Assembly: GCA_035546335.1 (NCBI GenBank)
Contig: DATKDP010000095.1
Span: 1 to 47,395 of the forward strand
DNA: 47,395 nucleotides
Reading direction: 5' to 3'
From: DATKDP01 sp035546335
GTDB taxonomy: Bacteria > Acidobacteriota > Thermoanaerobaculia > Gp7-AA8
Position numbers and translations under genes: made by a program. Below, piece by piece: positions 25,701 to 34,915 of this stretch; within the stretch, counting starts at the first letter, position 1; every line of letters starts with the position of its first letter. Under the pieces are notes generated by a model. It did not search any database, was not told the origin of the DNA, and saw only the letters and a list, made by a program, of their open reading frames with translations.

Positions 25701-27090
25701 AGTAGGTCGCTGCTGCGCCCGTTGTGCTGAGCGGGTCGGGAACATCGAGGTCGCCGCCGGCGCGAACGATGAGGTCTTTTCGATTCCCTCTCGCGCCGCT
25801 GACTCCGAACGGTTTCCACTGAATCTCGCTCGGGGCCGGTGCATCCGGCCTGTCGAAGATCATCAGCTTTGCATTGATCGGTGCCGCTCCATCGTGAAGT
25901 CGCACGCGGACGCGATACTGCTTTCCGGGATCGAGGCCCGCCGAAGGATTGAAACAGTAGAAGGATTTGACCTCCGGTCTCAGCGGGTCGGGTCTCGACA
26001 TGGTCGTCGCGACCACGTTGCTCGTCGATGTGTCGATCAGTTCGACCGGGAGGTCGGGCAGCCACCAGGTGTCGAACGCGAATCGCGTCTGCAGAATCCC
26101 CTCGAGGGCGCAGCGGGTCGCCACGTTGAAGGACTTGACACTCGTCTCCTTGAAGACGCTGGCGCTGAGCCGGTCGATGAGCACCGCCTTCAGATGGAGG
26201 CGTGGGGTTCCCGGAATCTTCACCTTCGGAATCGTCAGCGCATGCTCGGTTGCTGCGAAGGACGAATTGATGCGGACGAAGTCGCTCGAGCCGTGCAGGT
26301 TCCCGCTGTCGTCGACAAGGCGGAGCGCGAGATCAGCGTTTTTTCGCGTCCGGAGAAGGACCGAGACGCGTCCTGTGAAATCCACTTCCGTGTCGGGCGC
26401 GAGCGGCTGCGAGGTGGGAGTCACGCTGAACAGCACCAGCTCGTCGATTCGCGGCAGAAACGCATAGAGCGTATTGATCTCGCCGCCATATCGATTCCTA
26501 TACGCCCCATCCTTGTCGAAGAGGTGCATCTCGACTTCAGTCTCCTGGAATCCCACCGGCCCCCCCTCGCCCCGATACCCCAGCCCTAGCTCTGTCCAGG
26601 TGCACTGATTGGTCGCCGTCAGGGTCACCGAGGCACCCGCCTTCACATTGTCGGCACGCACCTGTTTCCGGCAAATCTGCGAGGGGAGAAGACCCACCCT
26701 GGTGGCGGCGTTGAACGTCGTGACGGTGAGCACGACCGAATACGGCTCGCGACTCTTGTCGTCGATCACCTTCCCGGTGGTCGTCGCCGTGGCGCTCGTC
26801 GTGATCGGGGTGACGAGCTGCATGAGGAATGTGTCGGGAATGAGCGTTCCGGTGATCGTCTCGGGTGCCGTGACCGTGATCCCCATCGTGCCGCTGCCGG
26901 GAAAGCTGCTTCCGATGCAGTCGCCGAGGGTGAACGAGGCATTCGGCGAATTCTCCTGGCGGTCCAGGCCGCAACCTTGGCCGCGATGGAATCGGAAGAT
27001 CCCGTCCTGAATGAGCTGGGCGGAGGCCGGGACGGCGAGCGCGAGTGCTGCAATGAGCATGAATTCGAAGCGTTGTCTGCGGCGGCGCAT
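22729..27090 (-). CDS. large secreted multidomain protein: HExxH region, IPT/TIG, two choice-of-anchor-D domains, BACON
   Basis: The 1453-residue product has a signal peptide (FMLIAALALAVPASAQ). A peptidase-like centre, LRHEFGHHVIRELYGIG, lies near residue 533, with a possible third ligand in EGFATFWAVVG. It is followed by an IPT/TIG domain (SLQPSSGAAGTTVVITGAGF, about 890-970), two choice-of-anchor-D domains (FGVISTGTSADRAITIRNTG and LNFGAVTPGANRTMSFALRN), a jelly-roll-like region, and a C-terminal BACON domain (about 1365-1450, APSGCGWNAVANVPWITF). BACON domains often bind glycans or mucin. AGGAG lies 4-5 nt before the ATG at 27090. The frame extends further upstream only through a repeat element. 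Confidence 0.85.
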   Translation of the reverse strand: MRRRRQRFEFMLIAALALAVPASAQLIQDGIFRFHRGQGCGLDRQENSPNASFTLGDCIGSSFPGSGTMGITVTAPETITGTLIPDTFLMQLVTPITTSATATTTGKVIDDKSREPYSVVLTVTTFNAATRVGLLPSQICRKQVRADNVKAGASVTLTATNQCTWTELGLGYRGEGGPVGFQETEVEMHLFDKDGAYRNRYGGEINTLYAFLPRIDELVLFSVTPTSQPLAPDTEVDFTGRVSVLLRTRKNADLALRLVDDSGNLHGSSDFVRINSSFAATEHALTIPKVKIPGTPRLHLKAVLIDRLSASVFKETSVKSFNVATRCALEGILQTRFAFDTWWLPDLPVELIDTSTSNVVATTMSRPDPLRPEVKSFYCFNPSAGLDPGKQYRVRVRLHDGAAPINAKLMIFDRPDAPAPSEIQWKPFGVSGARGNRKDLIVRAGGDLDVPDPLSTTGAAATYWHLWQQIYELWPKMFPGRPLRGDLPVEVYLNGTPTSYYCPIERLPECRSASSITLFRDSSLPGSHPDVLRHEFGHHVIRELYGIGLVVPPEYDPSDTQRRSLSHGGYSNSYTSDSINEGFATFWAVVGNRILDGDAGGVMTVNGLSSTGALNPTHTGLSLEQNWPAWFHRRASDADPPQSPPREELSVAGILWDLVDTPGDAEPHADVKWGAFSPADSITVAPEVIMQAIAADIPNTLVELRSILINRLPAAMTRSENNPRRSGLSQLDEIFVMHRVFHDNGDWKYQLGETIGKPANGATWLGSDAEGKQPLSIPARPWRESVRKITGSNIRIELKDASGNVIDAGEVKVSFEFGAGFEHFNSTRMVPVQNGLLYFEMPPDHYPVRAVITVPGSTQEPLVIENASYWPAVAIATEQFAQKTFVFPKPAVTSLQPSSGAAGTTVVITGAGFSQIAPDNAVRFGDERAEVTAASPAGLTVVVPPAASGTPAVTVTVAGQQSNSMTFNVTLRGIEVTTTAITFGVISTGTSADRAITIRNTGSAAVTVQSIRGSTPVFSLVSPAAPFTIAPGATQTATVRFSPTAAGDFTTDLIVTSDDQARPQIMVYATAIAIRPLSPDIDIAPHGLNFGAVTPGANRTMSFALRNQGSAPLNVNAISITSPQFSVVSPSPPFSVEAGAEQDVVLRFAPSATGVQTATLTVANNDTTAPAVVIRLRGEGGAGSADAILSTDDGSLETAVAGNGVIVVNRLTPASYPATLKTIRLFLYQFPNQPNPTGAQIQLIAFAGAPGTNQPPIGPQVLFVQTVSVPAVTTAGAFFDFPVSGSATINGGDFYVGYRSPNPSAGVVYAADSNGPQQQRGFFSTDGGVTYQGPLVAAPSSGGQIPVNILIRAVISTGAAASTCTFGVTPLSHGLGGGAGSAAIAVTAPSGCGWNAVANVPWITFTAASGTGNGEVRFSVAANDGSQRTGVISIADFSVEITQSGGRRRPLRR

Positions 27091-27458
27091 GGATCTCCTG
27101 GCTGAAACGGGTGGATGCGCATTGAAGATACATCCCGGAGCTCTCGAAAAGACGAAAGAAAGACGAAATTCTTCCGAAATGTGCATCCGCGACAGAGTTC
27201 GGCCACACCCGAAGCGGACAAACTTCGGCCTGGCCCGAATGGTTGACAAACCCTTTGCCGCTGTAGGGTGCAGCATCGCTGGTGGAACAGGGGCGGGCGC
27301 GGGACGCCCGCTCTCCCCTTTTGGGCGAAGTTTGCGCCGCTCCGGCCGGACATTGAAGGAGACCGTGGCGCCTGGCGGCCGAAGCTACCGGTCGTGGCGC
27401 TTCGCGCTCACCACCAGCTGGTTTCCAAACACCACTTCGGGGTGCATCGCGGCCGGAC
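27091..27458. repeat. intergenic stretch with composite repeat, copy 2 (inverted)
   Basis: No gene lies in this 368-bp gap. It holds, in inverted order, the blocks also found at 7301-7447: 27205-27225 (CCGAAGCGGACAAACTTCGG), 27223-27273 (GCCGCTGTAGGGTGCAG) and the 28-bp palindromic element at 27290-27317. It also has CATCCGCGACAGAGTTCGG (27184-27202), seen at 9394-9412, and a weaker arm GGGCGAAGTTTGCGCCGCTC near 27323. Confidence 0.85.
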
Positions 27459-29864
27459 TCACTTTCTGGTCAGAACATCCTGCATTGCATTGATGACGAC
27501 GCGGCGCGGCTCCCTCGGAAGGGCGATCTCGACGTCGATCGGTGTCGAGCTGCTTCCGACAAGGACCATCTGGCCGAGCTTGGCGATCGAGTCCTTCCCG
27601 TAGTCGAGGTAGATCGGCACGATCGTGCGAAACTCTTCGGAGACTTCCGCCTGCGTGATCGTCCCCTGGATTCGATACTTGCCGCCTCCCGCTTTGCTGA
27701 CCGAGAGATTCGAGGTCAGGCGAGGGATCTCGGTTCCGTAGACCCACTGGTTGAAGAAATAGCCCATCGAGCCGTTTCCGGTGGCATTCATCGGGGGAGC
27801 CATGTGCTTTTCGACGATCTTCTGAAAATCGGACGTCGCCGGGTTTTTCCCCGTCCACGTCGTGACGAAGTCGCGCATCATCGCGATGAAGAGAGCGTCC
27901 GAATTCTCCTTCGCCGGATCGTTCATCATGCGCCTCAACATCTGGACGACCCACGCACCCTTGCTGTAGATGATCGTCTGGGCGGCGCGGGGATTGGCCC
28001 GCGTGGAAAGGCGGATGCCGTTGCTGATCGGACCTGCATCGGCGGCCGAGATCCGCGGTGCATTTTCGAGAATCTCCTGACGGCGCCTGTCCCAATAGCT
28101 GTTGTACGCCGCGGTGCTCTCGGTCATCTGAAGAACGAGCGCTGCAGTGAACTCGGCGAGCCCTTCCGACAACCACTGATCACGATAGCTCTGCCATCCA
28201 ACCTGATGTCCCCACCACTGGTGGGCGATCTCGTGCCAGCCGACCATCTTGGCGAACTCCTGAACGTCGAAGACGGCGGCTCCGAGCTCTTCGAGCATGA
28301 AAGCTCTGTCGGTCGACGTGGTCAGCGCGAGAGTCGGAAGATAGATCAGCGTCGGCCACGACTGTCCGAAACTCCATTCCGACTGCTGGGTGACCGAGAC
28401 TCGCTGATAGGAATGTTTGCCGAAGAATGCGGTGGCGACGCGCGAAGCGTTGATCGCGTCGATCATGGAATCACCTGACATCTTGCGGAAATCGCGATGG
28501 GTGTAGACGTCGATCGAGGCCCCGCTCTGCTCGTCGGTCCGGCTCGCCTTCTCGAAGCGCCCGAAGTTGAATCCGGCGACGCGCATCGCCCCCTCACTCC
28601 GCCACACCGACACCTTCTGGTCGTCCTCGGTCTTCTCCTCGATCAAGGCTCCGGTGGCGACCAGGTTGTTTCTCTTCGGATAGCGAAACGTCAGCTCGTA
28701 GGTGGCGGGATCGGTGAATGTGCCGAGATTCGGATACCAGCTCTCCCGCGCACGGACCGAGTAGCTGTCTGCTCCCAGGCTCCGGAGCACGTCGCGTCCT
28801 TCGTACCGCAGTCGAAGCTCGATCCTGCTGCCGGCAGGGAGCGCCTCCGGGAACACCAGGGCGGCATCAGCGTCGCCGGTCTCGTCCTGGAAGAGTCGCT
28901 TGAATCGGCCGAGCTCGACCTCTTCCTGAACGATCGCTGCCCTCGCGGGCTCCGCACCCTCGAGCACGTAGCTCGCTTCGCGGAGACGCAGCTTCGGGAG
29001 GATGTGAAGCGGCAGCACACGGATGCCGGCGACGAGCGGCCGGACTGTCACCGTCGTCGCTCCATCGATCGAGAGGTTCGAAGCAATCGTCGTATCGACC
29101 GTATAGTGGAGTGCATCGACCGCCATCTTCAGCGGCTTGCCCTTGTGTGAGGCGTTTCCACTCCCGGCGAGATACCAGAAGCCGCCGCCCTCCTCGTCGA
29201 GTGATATGAACGCCGATTCCTCGCCGCCGAAGAAAGCGAGACCGGCTGCGAGATTTCCGATTCCCGAAGGATCGACGGCGATCAGGGCGGGAGCGAGCTT
29301 CCGCCCGTCCAGCATCGCCAGAAACACGCCGCGCTCCTCGGGCGTCCCGCCGAGGAGGTCGCGCAACAGGCGCAGGTGGAGATTGATCTGGAGCTTCGCC
29401 TTCTGCTGTTTCAGATAGTCCTCGTAAATGCGGCTGGCTTCCGCGCTCGGCGCGCCGGTCGTCACTGCGCGGCCTGCCGCGATCTCCGAAGCCGTCGTAT
29501 CGGTGAAGAGGATCACGAGACGATCGAAGGTGTCGGAGAGAACTTCCAGATTGCGGTCGCCGGCGACGATCTGAAGATGCTTTCGCTCGGATTCCATGCC
29601 GGGATGCAGCTCGTAACGCCCCTCTCCGATGAAGACTGCTCCGAACGAGCGGCCTCCCGATGCCGGAGCGAGAAAATGAAACGTACCGCTGGTGAACTCG
29701 AAGTTGTGCGCGTCGCGCATGATCTCGAGATTCTCCACCGCAACGGACCGCCCGTCCGGGCGGGCATCGCGCAGCAGTTCGTATTCCGGCACTTCGGCCG
29801 CTGCTGCGAGCAGCGGGATGGCGAAGAACAAAAGGGCGAGGATCGACATCGGTCGTCTGGACAA
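27459..29864 (-). CDS. M1 family metallopeptidase, exported
   Basis: The product (801 residues from a TTG start) has a signal peptide (ILALLFFAIPLLAAAAEV) and the M1 zinc site: HEIAHQWWGHQ (about residue 540), with the third ligand Glu in DQWLSEGLAEFTA 18 residues later. The usual GxMEN exopeptidase motif is not evident, so it may not be a classical aminopeptidase. The long N-terminal region is beta-rich, as in acidobacterial M1 relatives. TTG at 29864 has AGGAG with 6-nt spacing. ATG at 29849 is five codons inside. The next upstream gene on the strand is 72 bp away. Confidence 0.9.
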   Translation of the reverse strand: MSRRPMSILALLFFAIPLLAAAAEVPEYELLRDARPDGRSVAVENLEIMRDAHNFEFTSGTFHFLAPASGGRSFGAVFIGEGRYELHPGMESERKHLQIVAGDRNLEVLSDTFDRLVILFTDTTASEIAAGRAVTTGAPSAEASRIYEDYLKQQKAKLQINLHLRLLRDLLGGTPEERGVFLAMLDGRKLAPALIAVDPSGIGNLAAGLAFFGGEESAFISLDEEGGGFWYLAGSGNASHKGKPLKMAVDALHYTVDTTIASNLSIDGATTVTVRPLVAGIRVLPLHILPKLRLREASYVLEGAEPARAAIVQEEVELGRFKRLFQDETGDADAALVFPEALPAGSRIELRLRYEGRDVLRSLGADSYSVRARESWYPNLGTFTDPATYELTFRYPKRNNLVATGALIEEKTEDDQKVSVWRSEGAMRVAGFNFGRFEKASRTDEQSGASIDVYTHRDFRKMSGDSMIDAINASRVATAFFGKHSYQRVSVTQQSEWSFGQSWPTLIYLPTLALTTSTDRAFMLEELGAAVFDVQEFAKMVGWHEIAHQWWGHQVGWQSYRDQWLSEGLAEFTAALVLQMTESTAAYNSYWDRRRQEILENAPRISAADAGPISNGIRLSTRANPRAAQTIIYSKGAWVVQMLRRMMNDPAKENSDALFIAMMRDFVTTWTGKNPATSDFQKIVEKHMAPPMNATGNGSMGYFFNQWVYGTEIPRLTSNLSVSKAGGGKYRIQGTITQAEVSEEFRTIVPIYLDYGKDSIAKLGQMVLVGSSSTPIDVEIALPREPRRVVINAMQDVLTRK

Positions 29865-29936
29865 GAGGGGCTCCTTGATGTGGGGTTGTGTGCCGCGCAT
29901 GGTACGAGAGGGAGCCGGCCGCGTCAACCGGCGGGG

Positions 29937-31901
29937 TTACGGCAATTCGTAAACGAGGTACGTCTCGTCGCTGTATCTGAGAAGCGCATCGCTTCCGAGA
30001 AACGATCTCAGGACGCGGTCTGTTGCGGGCGAAACGATGAGCAGATACTCCTTCTCGAGCATCGACGGTTCGGGCGCGGTTTCGCTGTCGATTCGGTACC
30101 ACTGCTTGTTGACCAGGACGTGAGTGATCCCCTCCTGTTGCAGCCCTTTTCGGAGCTCGTCGGCTGTCGGAAATCGAGCGAGAAACCGGGCGATGCGCGG
30201 CCCGTCGAGATTCGCACCGGCGAGTGCGCGACGGCGAAGGTAGTACGGACGATTCTCGCCCAGAAAGAGGACGACGGAATCGGGCGGCGTGTTCTGCTCG
30301 ATCCAGGTGAACGGGCGCGCGAAGCGGCGTGTGCGCGCAACGTACTCCGCTTCCGATTCCGTGCCGGTCAGATAGGGACCCATCTCATAGGTCGAAAGGA
30401 CGAGCCCGACCAGCACGAGCTGGCCTGCCAGAGCCGTTCCCGCACCGAGAGTGATCAGTGATCTGAAGAATCGTCCCGTCCACATCCAGGTGCGCACGGC
30501 GACGACCGATCCGAGGACTGATAGTGGCGCGAGTCCAAGGAGAATCAGGCGGGACGTCGGCGCAATGGCGACGAGAATGACCATCTGACCAATCCCGATG
30601 ATGAAGAGGTCGGCGGCGAACCTCGAGCGCCAGGCGAGCGCGAAAGGTGAGATGAGAACCATGATCGGAAGGAGGATGCCGAGCGAGTCGTCGATGATCG
30701 CCGGATGGACGATGTCATATCCGGAGATCAGTTCGCGCAGCCCGCCCATGGTCGAACGATAATTCTCGATCGAAGGAGAATCGGGAAGCATGAAAGGAGC
30801 GACCGGCGATCCGGTCCAGATGAAGTTCCTCACGTAGAAGAATCCCCCCGCGAGGGCGACGATCACAGCCGCTGACGCGAGAACGGCGTTGCCGCGTCCA
30901 GGCACCCTTCGCAGCCGCATCCACGCCAGAGGAACGAAAACGACGAGCCATGGCAGCGCGGTGTACTTGCTCGCCAGGGCCATGGCCAGCGCGAGACTCG
31001 CGATCCCGACGTCGGTCGAGGACGGGCGCTCGAAGTATCGGTCCCAGGCGAGGACCGAGAGCATCAGAAGGCCGATCATTCCCCATTCCGCCCACGCCCA
31101 GCCGGCGATGATCATGAGCGCAGGAGTCCAGGCGATCACCACGACGACCCAGGCTCGTGCCCGGGGATCGATTCGCGACGCGCTCGAGGAGAGGACGGCG
31201 AGGGTTGCGAAGAACACCAGCAGGTGGAGCAGCTTCGCGGCGATGCCTCCCGAAAGGATCAGAGCGGCGAGATCCGCCATATAGAGAGCACTCACGGCGT
31301 ACGAAATGGAATTCAACGGCAGCTCGATCATCCCCCCGAAGAGCTGGTACGTCCGCGGAATCGCCAGCTTGTAGACCAGCTCGTCGGGTGATGCGACCGG
31401 CGTGATCGCACCGAGAATCGCGACCGCGAGCGGCGGGGCGAGCAGAAGAAGCGTGCGCGCCTCGAGTCCCGACAGCCGCGACACCAGGGCTCTCGCGCTC
31501 CAGCGAGCACTCGCGAAAGCGAGAACCAGTGCGACGATTAGAATGAGCGGCGGGTGAAGCAATCCGGCGAGAGCCAGGACCGACATCCCCGTCCCCAGGA
31601 GCGGAACGCCGACGAGGAGAACTTCCTCGAGGCGGGGCTCTTCGCCCCCCTCCACTCCCACCCATCGTTGCACCATGCGCCGCGCCAGCCACAATCCTCC
31701 CCGCCCGACGCTCACACTGGCGCCGGCGACCAGAACGGCAGTGGCCAGAGGAGGAATGATTCGAAGGAGCGCCACGCGGGCAGGAGCGAAACGCGCGAAA
31801 AAAACGGCAGCGATGACCAGTGCGACTGCGACTATCGCAACGAGTGTCACCCGCTCGAGGCGGGGCCCTGCGCTGCCGGGTGGGCTGTCAAACGTCTGCA
31901 T
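29937..31901 (-). CDS. polytopic membrane protein, GT39/PMT-like glycosyltransferase
   Basis: The 654-residue product has a dozen or so membrane segments followed by a C-terminal soluble domain of about 130 residues (RPFTWIEQNTPPDSVVLFLGENRPYYLRRRALAG...). The layout and a PDELVYKLAIPRTY loop after an early segment recall GT-C glycosyltransferases of the PMT/ArnT type, in which an Asp in the first outer loop is catalytic. Such enzymes use lipid-linked sugars outside the inner membrane. No partner genes confirm this, so the assignment is tentative. The start lies just before a heptad array with no Shine-Dalgarno sequence. Confidence 0.75.
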   Translation of the reverse strand: MQTFDSPPGSAGPRLERVTLVAIVAVALVIAAVFFARFAPARVALLRIIPPLATAVLVAGASVSVGRGGLWLARRMVQRWVGVEGGEEPRLEEVLLVGVPLLGTGMSVLALAGLLHPPLILIVALVLAFASARWSARALVSRLSGLEARTLLLLAPPLAVAILGAITPVASPDELVYKLAIPRTYQLFGGMIELPLNSISYAVSALYMADLAALILSGGIAAKLLHLLVFFATLAVLSSSASRIDPRARAWVVVVIAWTPALMIIAGWAWAEWGMIGLLMLSVLAWDRYFERPSSTDVGIASLALAMALASKYTALPWLVVFVPLAWMRLRRVPGRGNAVLASAAVIVALAGGFFYVRNFIWTGSPVAPFMLPDSPSIENYRSTMGGLRELISGYDIVHPAIIDDSLGILLPIMVLISPFALAWRSRFAADLFIIGIGQMVILVAIAPTSRLILLGLAPLSVLGSVVAVRTWMWTGRFFRSLITLGAGTALAGQLVLVGLVLSTYEMGPYLTGTESEAEYVARTRRFARPFTWIEQNTPPDSVVLFLGENRPYYLRRRALAGANLDGPRIARFLARFPTADELRKGLQQEGITHVLVNKQWYRIDSETAPEPSMLEKEYLLIVSPATDRVLRSFLGSDALLRYSDETYLVYELP

Positions 31902-31908
31902 CGATTTG

Positions 31909-32013
31909 AGAGGCTAGAGGCTGGAGACTAGAGGCTAGCTCACTACGGCGTCTCGTCTCTCGTCTCAATCTCTCCGACCAACCCTAGCCTCCAGCCTCCA
32001 GCCTCTAGCCTCC
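31909..32013. repeat. inverted pair of heptad arrays (GAGGCTA / TAGCCTC)
   Basis: Units GAGGCTA, GAGGCTG, GAGACTA, GAGGCTA (31910-31937) are mirrored by CTAGCCT, CCAGCCT, CCAGCCT, CTAGCCT (31984-32011). The arms are about 29 nt and pair with few mismatches around a 45-nt spacer. The spacer itself holds two CTCGTCT units. The element fills the gap between the kinase and the GT39-like gene. Confidence 0.9.
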
Positions 32014-32019
32014 AGAGCG

Positions 32020-34695
<2,676 letters not shown>

Positions 34696-34744
34696 GTGAA
34701 GCGATATCGTAGCTTGGAATCGTCCGTGGAGCCAGAAGTGGCTG

Positions 34745-34773
34745 GTGGCTGGACATTCCGCCGATGTCCAACC
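34745..34773. repeat. imperfect inverted repeat, GGCCAC-hairpin family
   Basis: GTGGCTGGACAT (34745-34756) and ATGTCCAACC (34764-34773) are imperfect arms. The sequence matches the hairpin at 15232-15264 in both arms and loop start (TTCC). Confidence 0.7.
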
Positions 34774-34867
34774 CGTGACGCGGACGACGATCGTACCCAA
34801 TGGCTCACCGCGTCAACCCTCACTCCTGATCCCAGGGAGAGGGGAAGGCATTTTCGTACCACGGGGC

Positions 34868-34889
34868 GCCGAAGATCGGAATCTTCGGC
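34868..34889. repeat. perfect 9-bp hairpin, GGCCAC family
   Basis: GCCGAAGAT (34868-34876), loop CGGA, ATCTTCGGC (34881-34889), followed by CAC. It lies between the divergent kinase and M28 genes. Confidence 0.8.
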
Positions 34890-34915
34890 CACTTGCTTTC
34901 TGAGACAACCGTTGC

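Noticed and set aside
25087..26589. 500-codon plus-strand open frame inside the large secreted protein
   Set aside because: It is antisense to a gene with clear domains and has no family features.
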